From Solirubrobacter ginsenosidimutans (GTDB taxonomy: Bacteria > Actinomycetota > Thermoleophilia > Solirubrobacterales > Solirubrobacteraceae): a DNA stretch of 64,000 nucleotides. The position numbers and the translations under genes are program-made. The notes beneath the pieces are model-generated. The model saw nothing but the letters and a program-made list of their open reading frames with translations, searched no databases and was not told where the DNA came from. The stretch lies in contig NZ_JAPDOD010000003.1 in NCBI RefSeq assembly GCF_027587205.1, forward strand, positions 124,001-188,000, given 5' to 3'. Positions 50,457 through 59,517 of this stretch are shown here, piece by piece (positions within the stretch are counted from its first letter, which is position 1; each line of letters opens with the position of its first letter).

Positions 50457-51448
50457 GGGCGTTCGTCAATCCCGCCTTTGCGCCGGAGGCGGTCGCGGCG
50501 CCGTCGGGTGACGCGCTCGCGTTCCATCGGGCGTTGGCGGGCTATGCGCCGTCGCCGCTGCGCGACCTCGGCGGCGGCGTGTGGCTCAAGGACGAGTCCG
50601 ATCGGCTGGGGCTGCCGGCGTTCAAGGTGCTCGGCGTGTCGTGGGCGGTCGAGCGGGCGTTGCGCCTCGATCCGCAGGTCAAGACGCTGGTCGCGGCCAG
50701 CGCGGGCAACCACGGCCGCGCGGTCGCGCACGTCGCCGCTGTGCGTGGACTGTCCTGCCGGATCTACCTGCCGGCGCGCTCGGTGCCGGCGCGGCGGTCG
50801 GCGATCGAGGCCGAAGGCGCCGACGTGGTCGTCGTCGACGGGACCTACGAGGACGCGGTGCTGCTCGCGCAGCGCTACGCGGAAGGCCCGGACGCGGTCG
50901 AGCTCGCCGACGTGGGGTCGTCGCCGTCGGCGTCGTGGGTGATCGACGGCTACGCGACGCTGTTCAGCGAGATCGACCTCGGCTTCGACGCGGTGCTCGT
51001 GCCGATCGGCGTCGGCTCGCTGGGTGCCGCGGCGGCGCGCTGGGGAGCGGCCGCCGGGACGCCGGTGATCGGCGTCGAGCCGGATGTGGCGGCCTGCCTG
51101 ACCGCCGCGCTGATCGCGGGCGAGCCGACCGTCATCGACACGCCCGGAACCGCGATGGCGGGTCTCGACTGCGCCGTCGTCTCCGTCGCGGCGTGGGACA
51201 CGCTGCACGCCGGCATCCGCGGCACGGTCACCGTCTCGGACGCGGAGACGGGCGCGGCGATGCGCGAGCTGGCGGCGGGTGGGCTCGCGATCGGCGACTC
51301 GGGCGCGGCGCCGCTCGCAGCACTGCACGCACTGCGCGCCGACCCCGCGTGCGCCGCGTTGCGCGACGTCGTCTCGCTCGACCGCGTCCTGCTGATCGCC
51401 ACCGAAGGGCCGACCGACCCGGTGGGCTACGCCGCCACCATCGCGTGA
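50453..51448 (+). CDS. PLP-dependent ammonia-lyase, diaminopropionate/threonine-dehydratase-like
   Basis: A 331-residue fold-type II PLP enzyme. Lys58 in LGLPAFKVLGVSWAV is the likely Schiff-base lysine and ASAGNHGRAVAHVA the phosphate-binding Asn loop; GVGSLGAAAARW also fits. It is nearest to diaminopropionate ammonia-lyases, which turn 2,3-diaminopropionate to pyruvate and two ammonia, though threonine or serine are alternatives. It is shorter than E. coli YgeX. Co-translated with the M20 deacylase and followed by an MFS transporter. Confidence 0.82.
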   Translation: MRAFVNPAFAPEAVAAPSGDALAFHRALAGYAPSPLRDLGGGVWLKDESDRLGLPAFKVLGVSWAVERALRLDPQVKTLVAASAGNHGRAVAHVAAVRGLSCRIYLPARSVPARRSAIEAEGADVVVVDGTYEDAVLLAQRYAEGPDAVELADVGSSPSASWVIDGYATLFSEIDLGFDAVLVPIGVGSLGAAAARWGAAAGTPVIGVEPDVAACLTAALIAGEPTVIDTPGTAMAGLDCAVVSVAAWDTLHAGIRGTVTVSDAETGAAMRELAAGGLAIGDSGAAPLAALHALRADPACAALRDVVSLDRVLLIATEGPTDPVGYAATIA

Positions 51449-51473
51449 CTGTGGTCCGCCGCGCACGAGGCAC

Positions 51474-52688
51474 ATGACGCCCGAGATTCCCGTCCGCCGC
51501 AACACGGTGCTGCTCGCGGCGATGATGGCCGTGTACTCGTCGGTGCTGCAGCTCGTCGCCGCGGTCTCCTCGCTCACGTTCGTGCTCGTGACCGGGGTCG
51601 AGGGGTTGCTCGGGCTCGGGCCCGCGATCTTCCTGATCTCCTCCGGGCTCGCGGCCGTGCCGGCGGGGCGGTTGATGGACCGTGTGGGCCGCAGGCCGGT
51701 CATCGCGGGCGGCTACGTGCTCGCCGCCATCGGCTGCTCGCTGACCGCGCTGGCCACCAACATCGACTCCACGCCCACGGTGATCTTCGGCTTCGCGCTG
51801 ACCGGCGCGGCGAACGGCATCGCGCTGCTGATCCGCACCGCGGCGGGGGACATGTACCCGCCCGCCCGGCGCGCCCGCGGGATCTCGTACGTGCTCTTCG
51901 GCAGCGTCTTCGGCGCGATCCTCGGGCCCGCGGTGTTCGGCCCGCTGTTCTCCGGCCGCGAGGTCGACGCGGCGACGCTGACCGTGCCGTGGCTGGTCGC
52001 CGCCGGGATCAGCCTCGTTCCGCTTGCGCTGCTGTTCTTCGTCCGGCCGGACCCGAAGGAGATCGCCGAGCTGCTGGCGGTCGACGACGGCCCGGTCCCG
52101 CCCGCCGCGCCGCTGAAGGAGATCCTGCGCCGGCCGGGCGTCAAGCCCGCGATGGTCGCCGCGCTCGCCAGCTTCGGCGTGATGGTCTCGGTGATGAACC
52201 TGACCGGCTACGTCGTCGTCGAGCACCACCATCACGCGCAATCGAGCGTCTTCCCGATCATCGGTGCGCACGTGCTCGGCATGTACGCGCTGGTGTTGTT
52301 CGTGGGTGCGCTGATCGACAAGATCGGCCGCGGGCCCGCGCTCGGCGGCGGCCTGTGCGTGATGGCGCTCTCGACGATCGGGCTGACGTTCTTCGACAGC
52401 GTCTTCGCCTCGGCCGTGCTGCTGTTCGGCCTCGGCGTCGGGTGGAACCTGAGCTTCGTGGCGGCCACCGCGCAGCTCGCCGACCTCACCCGCGCGTCCG
52501 AGCGCGGGCGCCTGATGGGGTTCAACGACCTGCTCTCCGCGACGCTCGGCGCATCGCTGGCACTGCTCGGCGGCTACGCACTGGACGCGCTCGGCGTCGC
52601 CGCGCTGGCGATCGGTGCGACGGCGATCGTCGCTGCTCCGGTTTTGTGGCTGGTCCCGCGCCGGACACCCGAGCCCGCATCCACATGA
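51474..52688 (+). CDS. MFS transporter
   Basis: A 404-residue protein with about 12 membrane segments. The A-motif loop GRLMDRVGRRPVIAGG between segments 2 and 3 and a second-half loop LIDKIGRGPALGG identify the major facilitator superfamily. A His cluster (EHHHHAQS) in an outward loop could bind metal. It lies 25 bases after the PLP lyase and may export or import the amino acid handled there; drug efflux is the other common role. Confidence 0.88.
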   Translation: MTPEIPVRRNTVLLAAMMAVYSSVLQLVAAVSSLTFVLVTGVEGLLGLGPAIFLISSGLAAVPAGRLMDRVGRRPVIAGGYVLAAIGCSLTALATNIDSTPTVIFGFALTGAANGIALLIRTAAGDMYPPARRARGISYVLFGSVFGAILGPAVFGPLFSGREVDAATLTVPWLVAAGISLVPLALLFFVRPDPKEIAELLAVDDGPVPPAAPLKEILRRPGVKPAMVAALASFGVMVSVMNLTGYVVVEHHHHAQSSVFPIIGAHVLGMYALVLFVGALIDKIGRGPALGGGLCVMALSTIGLTFFDSVFASAVLLFGLGVGWNLSFVAATAQLADLTRASERGRLMGFNDLLSATLGASLALLGGYALDALGVAALAIGATAIVAAPVLWLVPRRTPEPAST

Positions 52689-52734
52689 GTACTCTCTGCG
52701 GCCTCCCCAGTCTCCCGCTCCCCCTGGAGAATCG

Positions 52735-54903
52735 ATGTCTGAGCTCCTCGCGCGCCTTGCGCGCACCCTGACGCACCGCTGGAAGATGAGCGCCCTCGGC
52801 GCCTTCTTGGTGATCGTTCTACTCGGTATCGCCGCCGGCACCGGCGGAAAGGCCGCCGATGACTTCTCGGCGCCCGGAACCGAGACGCAGAAGGCGATCG
52901 ACCTCTTCAAGGCGCACAGCCCGGCGTTCGCCGGCGCCGACTCGACCCTCGTCTTCAACGTCACCGAGGGCAAGATCACCGACCCTGAGCCCAAGGCGGC
53001 GATCCAGACCGCGCTGGCCAAGGTCAAGACCCTGAAGGGCGTCGTCGACGTCGGCGACCCGTTCGCCAAGGGCGGAAACGTCTCGCCCGACGGCCGCCTG
53101 GCGTCGGTCGACGTGCGCTACAGCACCGATCCCAGCGCGATCAAGAAGCCCGACGGCGAGGCGCTGATCGCCGCGGGCGAGTTGGCGGAGAAGGGCGGCG
53201 TGCAGTTCTCCGCGCGCGGCATGCTGATCGACGTCGGCTCTGAGCAGGACGCGCCGGTGGGTGAGCTGATCGGCATCTTCATCGCGATCTTCCTGCTCGC
53301 GTTCCTGTTCCGCTCGTGGGTGGCGATGGTGGCGACGCTCGTGGGCGCGCTGATCGGCGTGGCGATCGGGCAGACGCTGCTGGTCGCCCTCGCCGCGCCG
53401 CTGGATCTGCCCGCGTTCGCCTCGGTGATCGCGTCGATGCTCGGCCTCGGCGCGGGTATCGACTACTCGCTGCTGATCATCGGCCGCTACCGAGAACAGG
53501 TCGCCGCGGGGGACAGCCGGCGCGACGCGTCGGCCAAGTCGGCCGCCACCTCGGGCGCGTCCGTGGTCGCCGCCGGGCTCGTGGTGATGCTCGCGATCGC
53601 CGGCCTGCTCGTGATCGGCATCCCGTTCATCGGCAAGCTCGGCCTGGCCGCGGCGATCGCCGTGGGCTGCGTCGTCGTCTCCGCGATCACGATCCTGCCG
53701 ATCATGATCGGCGCGCTCGGCCGCTGGCTGACGCCGAAGAAGCCCGAGCACGTGCAGGCGTCGCCGGCCTTCGCCCGCTGGGGCGAGATCGTCACCGCCC
53801 GCCCGTGGCTGTCGATCGGTGCCGGCGTGCTCGTCCTGCTGATCTTCGCCGCGCCGGTCACGACGCTGCGCCTCGGCCAGCCCGACGACGGCAACCAGCC
53901 GACGTCCAAGCTCCAGCGCGTCGCCTACGACCGGCTCAGCGGCGCGTTCGGTGCCGGCTCCAACGGCCCGTTCCTGCTCGCGGTCGACATTCCCAAGGGC
54001 GCCGCGGACAACCAGGCCCAGCTCGACGCGCTGCAGAAGGCCGTCGCCGGGGCATCGGGCATGGCGCAGGTCGCGCCCGCCGCGATCAGCCAGGACGGCG
54101 AGATGGCGACGATCTTCGCCATCCCGAAGACCGCCCCGCAGGACCAGGCGACGAGCGACCTGCTCGCCGATCTGCGCCAGAACGTGATCCCCAAGGCGGT
54201 CGCGGGCACGCCGCTGCAGGTCTACGTCGGCGGCAACACGGCCGGGTTCGAGGACTTCTCGGACAAGGTCGCCTCGCGCCTGCCGGTCTTCATCGCGGTC
54301 GTGATCGGCCTGTCGGTGCTGCTGCTGATCATGGCCTTCCGCTCGCTGTGGATCCCGCTCGTCTCGGCGGTCTTCAACCTGCTCTCGGTGGGCGCGGCCT
54401 ACGGCGTCATCACGGCGGTGTTCCAGAAGGGCGTCGGCGCGAGCCTGCTCGGGGTCGAGTCCGGAATCCCGATCGTCTCGTTCATCCCGGTGATGATGTT
54501 CGCGATCCTCTTCGGGTTGAGCATGGACTACAACGTCTTCCTGCTCTCGCGCATCCACGAGGCCTACAACGAGGGCGACCGGCCGCGGGAGAGCGTCATC
54601 CACGGCCTCTCGCGCATCGGCAAGGTCATCCTCTTCGCGGGGCTGATCATGGCCTCGGTCTTCTTGGCCTTCGTCACCCAGCCCGACGTGATCGCGAAGA
54701 TGTTCGGCCTCGGCCTCGGCCTCGCGGTGCTGATCGACGTGCTGATCGTGCGGATGGTCATCGCGCCCGCGGTGGTCACGCTGCTCGGCGACCGCGCGTG
54801 GTGGCTGCCGAAGTGGCTCGACAAGGCGCTGCCGAACGTGTCTCTGGAGGGTCACCTGGTCGAAGGGCTCGACGCCAAGGAGCGCGAGGCCGCGGTCGTC
54901 TAG
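52735..54903 (+). CDS. MMPL/RND-family transporter
   Basis: A 722-residue RND-type protein with an N-terminal segment, a periplasmic-type loop, five membrane segments, then the same order again. The paired proton-relay segments GLGAGIDYSLLIIGRYREQ and FGLSMDYNVFLLSRIHEAY are diagnostic of actinobacterial MMPL transporters, which export lipids or hydrophobic compounds using the proton gradient. ATG 52735 after GGAG gives the family N-terminus. It lies 46 bases after the MFS gene and abuts the convergent response-regulator gene with no gap. Confidence 0.93.
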   Translation: MSELLARLARTLTHRWKMSALGAFLVIVLLGIAAGTGGKAADDFSAPGTETQKAIDLFKAHSPAFAGADSTLVFNVTEGKITDPEPKAAIQTALAKVKTLKGVVDVGDPFAKGGNVSPDGRLASVDVRYSTDPSAIKKPDGEALIAAGELAEKGGVQFSARGMLIDVGSEQDAPVGELIGIFIAIFLLAFLFRSWVAMVATLVGALIGVAIGQTLLVALAAPLDLPAFASVIASMLGLGAGIDYSLLIIGRYREQVAAGDSRRDASAKSAATSGASVVAAGLVVMLAIAGLLVIGIPFIGKLGLAAAIAVGCVVVSAITILPIMIGALGRWLTPKKPEHVQASPAFARWGEIVTARPWLSIGAGVLVLLIFAAPVTTLRLGQPDDGNQPTSKLQRVAYDRLSGAFGAGSNGPFLLAVDIPKGAADNQAQLDALQKAVAGASGMAQVAPAAISQDGEMATIFAIPKTAPQDQATSDLLADLRQNVIPKAVAGTPLQVYVGGNTAGFEDFSDKVASRLPVFIAVVIGLSVLLLIMAFRSLWIPLVSAVFNLLSVGAAYGVITAVFQKGVGASLLGVESGIPIVSFIPVMMFAILFGLSMDYNVFLLSRIHEAYNEGDRPRESVIHGLSRIGKVILFAGLIMASVFLAFVTQPDVIAKMFGLGLGLAVLIDVLIVRMVIAPAVVTLLGDRAWWLPKWLDKALPNVSLEGHLVEGLDAKEREAAVV

Positions 54904-55575
54904 TCACAGCTCCATGTCACCCGTGTGGCCGGGCCGGATGAAGCCGCTCTCGTAGGCGAGCACGACGGCCTGGACCCGGCTGCGGACGTCCAGCTTGGAC
55001 AGCAGGCGGGTGACATGGGTCTTGATGGTGGCCTCTGACAGGCCGAGCTCGGTCGCCAGCGCGGCGTTGGAGAGGCCGCGGGCGAGCCGGCGGCAGATGT
55101 CGCGCTCGCGCTCGGTCAGCGTGTTGAAGCGGTGCCGCAAGGCGGGGCGGGCGCCGGTGAGCTGGGAATCGACGAGGCGCTTGGCGATCGTCGGCGCGAG
55201 CAGCGTGTCGCCCTTCGCGACGGCGCGGACGGCCTCGGCGAGGCGGTCCGCCGCCGCGTCCTTGAGGAAGAAGCCGGTGGCGCCGGCGCGCAGTGCTCTG
55301 ACCACCAGGCTGTCGTCGTCGTGGGACGTGACGACGAGGATGCGGGCCTTCGAGCCCGCGGCCAGGATGCGCTTGGTGGCCTCGATGCCGTCGAGCACCG
55401 GCATCGCGAGGTCCATCAGAACGACGTCCGGGTGGGTGTTGAGCGCGAGCTCCACGCCTTCGGCGCCGTCGCTCGCCTCGCCGGTCACCTCGAAGTCGGG
55501 CTGCGCGTCCAGCAGCGCCCGCATCCCGCTGCGGACCAGGACGTGGTCATCGACGAGGACGATCCGCGTCGTCAT
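54904..55575 (-). CDS. NarL/LuxR-type response regulator, orphan
   Basis: A 223-residue response regulator. The receiver domain has Asp9/Asp10 (VLVDDH), phospho-acceptor Asp55 (VVLMDLAMPVLDG) and Lys in FFLKDAAAD. The C-terminal LuxR helix-turn-helix reads LTERERDICRRLARGLSNAA through LSEATIKTHVTRLLSKL. No histidine kinase is adjacent; instead a cupin gene precedes it with a four-base overlap. The target is unknown but the adjacent MMPL gene is a candidate. Confidence 0.93.
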   Translation of the reverse strand: MTTRIVLVDDHVLVRSGMRALLDAQPDFEVTGEASDGAEGVELALNTHPDVVLMDLAMPVLDGIEATKRILAAGSKARILVVTSHDDDSLVVRALRAGATGFFLKDAAADRLAEAVRAVAKGDTLLAPTIAKRLVDSQLTGARPALRHRFNTLTERERDICRRLARGLSNAALATELGLSEATIKTHVTRLLSKLDVRSRVQAVVLAYESGFIRPGHTGDMEL

Positions 55576-55961
55576 GCGGCGGGTACGGCCTGCACGCCGC
55601 CGACCGCGAGCAGCGCGGCGCGATCGTCCGGGTCCGTCGCGGGGTCCGCGGCGATCGCCAGCAACTCCTCCAGCCCGGCGGGCGCGAGCAGCACCAGCAC
55701 CCGCGCCCGCGTGATCGCCTTGAGCCGGCGCGGCACACCGCGGTCGAGGCTGCGCGTCTCCCCGGGTTTGAGGCGGTGCCGCTCGCGATCGGCGACGACC
55801 TCGACCTCACCTTCGAGGACATACAGCACCACGTCCTCCCGATGCCCCACGTGGGCGGGCACCTCCACACCCGCCTCCACCGCCGCCTCGACGAGCGCGT
55901 ACTGCCCATGCGTCGCCCACCCGGCCACCGGCACCACGAGCTTGATCCGTTGCACGTTCAT
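55572..55961 (-). CDS. Small cupin-domain protein
   Basis: A 129-residue single cupin. The first cupin motif is VPAHVGHREDVVLYVLEGEVEV, with two His and a Glu-like set; the second, LKPGETRSLDRGVPRRL, lacks the usual His, so metal binding may be weak or lost. It is co-translated with the response regulator (ATGA overlap) and might be a small-molecule sensor for it (inference). Confidence 0.75.
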   Translation of the reverse strand: MNVQRIKLVVPVAGWATHGQYALVEAAVEAGVEVPAHVGHREDVVLYVLEGEVEVVADRERHRLKPGETRSLDRGVPRRLKAITRARVLVLLAPAGLEELLAIAADPATDPDDRAALLAVGGVQAVPAA

Positions 55962-56035
55962 GGCCGCCGATCCTCACCACGCGCTCACGCCCGCGCATCA
56001 GGCATCCACCCCAACATCGACCCCAACCCAACAGG

Positions 56036-56103
56036 GGGGTCAGACCCCTCAACATTGCAAACGGCGGCGTAGAGCCAAAAGAATTGTTGAGGGGTCTGAC
56101 CCC
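56036..56103. repeat. REP/BIME-like inverted repeat
   Basis: GGGGTCAGACCCCTCAACA (56036-56054) is repeated in inverse orientation at 56085-56103 around a 30-base centre. Each arm itself contains the palindrome GGGGTCAGACCCC. It lies between the LuxR-ATPase stop and the cupin start, both on the minus strand. The form matches intergenic REP doublets; it is a different sequence from the repeat inside the amidase. Confidence 0.8.
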
Positions 56104-56118
56104 TATGTGGAAGGTGGT

Positions 56119-58881
56119 TTAGGAAAGGGCTTCGGCGAGCTGGGAGCGGCCTTTGATGCCGAGCTTGGTGTAGGCGCGGCCGAGGTGGACCTCGACGGTC
56201 TTCAGGCTCACGAAGAGGGCTTCGGCGATCTCGCGGTTGCGCAGGCCGCGGACGGCGAGCTCGGCGACGCGGCGCTCGGAGGCGGTGAGGGCGTCGACGC
56301 CGCTGAAGGCGAGGCGCTGCGGGCGGGCGCCGGCGATGACGAGCTCCTCGTGGATCCTGGCCTCGAGCGCGGTGGCGCCGCAGCGGTGGGCGCGGTCGCG
56401 GGCCTCGCGCAGGGGGACGCGGGCGTCGGTGCGCCGGCCCGCGCGGCGGAGCGTGGCGCCGAGGTCGGCGAGCGCCGTGGCGAGCACGAGCGGAAGTGCG
56501 GAGGCGCGAGCGGCGGTGACGGCGGCTTCGAGCTCGTCGAGTGGGTCGGGGAGGAGCGCGGCGCGGGCGAGGCGGCCGATGGCCTCCGCACCGCGCGCGC
56601 CGCGGGCGACCGCGGCGGAGACCTCCTGGTCGGCCAGCGCGCGGGCCTCGTCGAGCCGGCCGAGCGCGGCGAGTGCGCGGACCCGGAGGACGTGGTCGTC
56701 CTCGCGGATGCCGACCAGCCAGCCGCGGGCGGCGTCCGCGGCGTGCTGCTGATCGAGCCGCTCGAGCGCCTCCTCCGTGCGGCCCTCGGCGAGCAGGAGC
56801 CGCGCGTGGACAGCGTAGAGGCCGACGATCGCTCCCGCCGGGCCCGGCGGCGGCAGCTCGGCGCCGAGTTCGCGGGCGCCCGGCTCGTCGCCGCGATCGA
56901 GCAGCACGCCGACCAGCGTGCTCACGGACGCCATCGCCGCGATCGGCTGGTCGCCGGCGAGCTCCAGCGAGAGCCGCGCGAGGTCCTCCGCCCGCCGCAG
57001 GTTGCCGAAGCGCCGTTCCCACCGCGACTCGATCCACGCCGCCGCACCGGCGCTCGCCCGCGAGCCGGACCGGTTCGTGAGGTCGGACATCGCGCGGGTG
57101 GCGGCGAGCGCCTCGGGCGCCGCCTCGACCGCGAGCAGCGCCTCGATCGCCCACAGCACCGCGAACCGCTCGACCCCGAGCCGCGCGAAGACCCGCGTGT
57201 CGGCCAGCGCCTGCCGCGCGGGCGGGAGCACCTCCTCCTTGCGCGCGCCCGCGAGCGCGCGAGCGTGCGCGAGGTGACAGAGCAACGCGGGGGGAACGGT
57301 GGCGGGCGGCGAGGGCGCGGCGGCGGGCGAGGACGCGGCGGCGGTTTCGAGGAGGTGCAGGTACTCGTCCGTGTCCTCGTGGCTATAGGCGAGCGCTTCG
57401 ACGAGTTGTTCCGCGAGCTCACCCGCGAGGTCCGGCGGGGCGGTGGCCAGCGCCGCGCGCAGGCGGGTCGCGGCGCCGCGCGGGTCGTTGCGCAGGATCA
57501 GGGCGGTCGCGGCGAGCCGGGCGGCTTCGGCGGCGATCTCGGGTGTGCCGCCCGCGGCGGCCTCGTCCAGGGTCGCCAGCGGGTCGGCGCCGGTGCGAAA
57601 CTCGGCCAGGCCACGCGAGAGCAGGATGCCCGCGTCGGCCGGCGCGGCACGCTGGAGGAGCCGCAGCGCGACGTCGGGCGCGCCCTCGGCCAGCGCGCGG
57701 CGTCCGGCGGCGGCGAGCACACCGGCCGCCCACGGGTCCGGCTCTGGATCGGCGGCGAGCAGGTGGGTCGCGACGACGCCGTCGTGGGCGCCGTCCTCGG
57801 CCAGCAGGCGGGCGGCGCGGCGATGCAGCGGGGAGCGCTCGCCGCCGAGGTCGGCGTCGACGATCTCGAGCACCATCGGATGGATGAACCGGCCCTCGTT
57901 CGCGTCGATCAACTCGGCGCGGGCGAGGACCTCGAGCTCGGCCGCGGCGGCCTCCACCGACAGACCCGAGAGGGCGGCGACGCGGCGGACGCTGGTGGCG
58001 TCCCCGAGCACCGCGGTCGCCCGCGCGACCGCGAGCGCACCCGCCGACAGCCGGCGGATCCGCGCGGTGACCGTGCGCGCGACGGTGCCCGGGACGGTGG
58101 TCCGCACGTCCGCGGCCTCCGACGCGCGGCCCTCGAACGGCGCGGCGCGCAGCAGCTCGGTGACGAGCAGCGGGTTGCCGCTGGTGGTCTCGAAGCAGGC
58201 CGCGACGAACTCGGGATCGGCGTCGATGCGGCTGCGCACGAGCTCACCCACGCCATCGATCGACAGCGCCGCCGGTCGCATCAGGCGCGTGGCGGGAGCG
58301 GTGGCGAGCCCGTCGAGCAGCTCCTGTTCGGCGCCCGGCTCGGTGGGGCGGGCGGCGATCGCCAGCAGCACCGGGAGATCCTCGACCCGCCGCGCCAGCG
58401 CATCCAGGAACCGCACGCTCGGGGCATCCGCCCAGTGCGCGTCGTCGACGACCACCAGGAGCGGCTGCTCGGCGGCCAGGTTCGCGCACAGCCAGTAGAG
58501 CCCGTACAGCGTCGAATGCGTCGCGTCCTCGCCGCCGGCGACCGCGGTGCCGAACACCGGTTCCGCCAGCGCGGCGGTCCCCGCCAGCAACGCTGCACGG
58601 CGCGCGTCGTCGGACCGGTGCAGCTCGGCCTCGAAGAGCTGGCGCACGATCCCGAACGCGAAGTCGCGCTCGAGTGGGGCGCCGGTCGCGCCCACGACCC
58701 GCAGGCCGCCGGCGACGGCTCGCTCGCGCAGCACGCGCAGCAGCGCGGTCTTGCCGTGCCCCGCCGCGGCCTCCAGGAGCACGACGGACCCGCGCGCCGC
58801 CCGCGCGGAGGCCAGCGACGACGTCAGCGCTTCCAGCTCGGCCCCGCGCTCGAGCAGGACGTCGGGACCGAGGGCGCTCAT
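56119..58881 (-). CDS. Large ATP-binding LuxR-family regulator (LAL type)
   Basis: A 920-residue regulator of the LAL type: N-terminal AAA ATPase with Walker A EAAAGHGKTALL and Walker B LLVVVDDAHWAD, a long TPR-like helical middle (~res 350-830), and a C-terminal LuxR helix-turn-helix (LTASERRVAELAVRGLRNRE through FVSLKTVEVHLGRAYTKLG). Such proteins sense inducers through the helical region and activate nearby genes using ATP. ATG 58881 follows GGAGG. Longer minus frames to 59346 run into divergent genes. Target genes are not evident; the small divergent pair at 58998 is a candidate. Confidence 0.92.
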   Translation of the reverse strand: MSALGPDVLLERGAELEALTSSLASARAARGSVVLLEAAAGHGKTALLRVLRERAVAGGLRVVGATGAPLERDFAFGIVRQLFEAELHRSDDARRAALLAGTAALAEPVFGTAVAGGEDATHSTLYGLYWLCANLAAEQPLLVVVDDAHWADAPSVRFLDALARRVEDLPVLLAIAARPTEPGAEQELLDGLATAPATRLMRPAALSIDGVGELVRSRIDADPEFVAACFETTSGNPLLVTELLRAAPFEGRASEAADVRTTVPGTVARTVTARIRRLSAGALAVARATAVLGDATSVRRVAALSGLSVEAAAAELEVLARAELIDANEGRFIHPMVLEIVDADLGGERSPLHRRAARLLAEDGAHDGVVATHLLAADPEPDPWAAGVLAAAGRRALAEGAPDVALRLLQRAAPADAGILLSRGLAEFRTGADPLATLDEAAAGGTPEIAAEAARLAATALILRNDPRGAATRLRAALATAPPDLAGELAEQLVEALAYSHEDTDEYLHLLETAAASSPAAAPSPPATVPPALLCHLAHARALAGARKEEVLPPARQALADTRVFARLGVERFAVLWAIEALLAVEAAPEALAATRAMSDLTNRSGSRASAGAAAWIESRWERRFGNLRRAEDLARLSLELAGDQPIAAMASVSTLVGVLLDRGDEPGARELGAELPPPGPAGAIVGLYAVHARLLLAEGRTEEALERLDQQHAADAARGWLVGIREDDHVLRVRALAALGRLDEARALADQEVSAAVARGARGAEAIGRLARAALLPDPLDELEAAVTAARASALPLVLATALADLGATLRRAGRRTDARVPLREARDRAHRCGATALEARIHEELVIAGARPQRLAFSGVDALTASERRVAELAVRGLRNREIAEALFVSLKTVEVHLGRAYTKLGIKGRSQLAEALS

Positions 58882-58997
58882 TCGCCTCCGATTGTGACCA
58901 ACCGGGGCCGCACACGCGGGCCCGACATCGCCTCGGAGTACCGTAGAGGACGACGCGGTCCGCCGGATCGCTCGCCCAATCTGAAGAGGAGGCGCGC

Positions 58998-59192
58998 ATG
59001 AGCGCCGCCGCCCTGCCCCTCCCGGTCGTCGCCGAGCCGACGCCGTACTACACCCGCCACATGCTCGGAGCGACCGAGGCAGGTCGCGATGCTCGCCTCC
59101 AGTCACGCGCGCACGGCGTCGTTCGCTACACGAGCGGCGGGACGAACCTGCGCCTCGTCGAGGGCGGGAAGTCCGATCCGGTGCAGCCGTGA
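58998..59192 (+). CDS. Small hypothetical protein, 64 residues
   Basis: ATG 58998 follows a strong AGAGGAGG site with correct spacing. The product (MSAAALPLPVVAEPTPYYTR...) is soluble-looking, has no membrane segment and matches no family I recognise. Its stop overlaps the GTG start of the next gene by four bases, a sign of translational coupling that supports both as real. Confidence 0.55.
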   Translation: MSAAALPLPVVAEPTPYYTRHMLGATEAGRDARLQSRAHGVVRYTSGGTNLRLVEGGKSDPVQP

Positions 59193-59512
59193 GCCGGCCG
59201 CAGGCGCTGCGTCTCCGCACTCGATTGACGCGCACCCCCAAGGTCGCCGTGGCTCCCGAGGAGCAGACCGCGGGCACATCGCCCCCCGCACCGGCGCCGA
59301 TCGGCGGGCGCCGCGACCGCGGCGACCAACGCCCCGCGCAGGCCAAGCGCGCCGGCTACGACGATCTCACGACGGAGCAGGTGATCGCCCACATCAGCCG
59401 GCTCTCGCCGCCGGAGCTCGCGCTCCTGGCGAACCATGAGCGCGAGCATCAGAACCGCCCCGAGATCCTCGCCCGCATCGCGGTGTTCCGGGGCGAGGCT
59501 CCCGAGTCGTAG
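59189..59512 (+). CDS. Small basic protein with C-terminal helical motif, 107 residues
   Basis: A GTG start overlaps the preceding stop. The N-terminal half is basic, Pro/Ala-rich and probably disordered; the C-terminal half, YDDLTTEQVIAHISRLSPPE then LANHEREHQNRPEILARI, is predicted helical. The pattern YDxLT...I...L...L...YExxHxNRxxIL is common at the ends of small actinobacterial proteins and may be a protein-interaction motif. Function unknown. Confidence 0.6.
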   Translation: MSRPQALRLRTRLTRTPKVAVAPEEQTAGTSPPAPAPIGGRRDRGDQRPAQAKRAGYDDLTTEQVIAHISRLSPPELALLANHEREHQNRPEILARIAVFRGEAPES

Positions 59513-59517
59513 CGCCG

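Noticed and set aside
55132..59001. Plus-strand open frame of 1289 codons
   Set aside because: It runs antisense to the LuxR ATPase, cupin and response regulator, whose motifs are unmistakable; its translation is low-complexity Arg/Gly/Glu.
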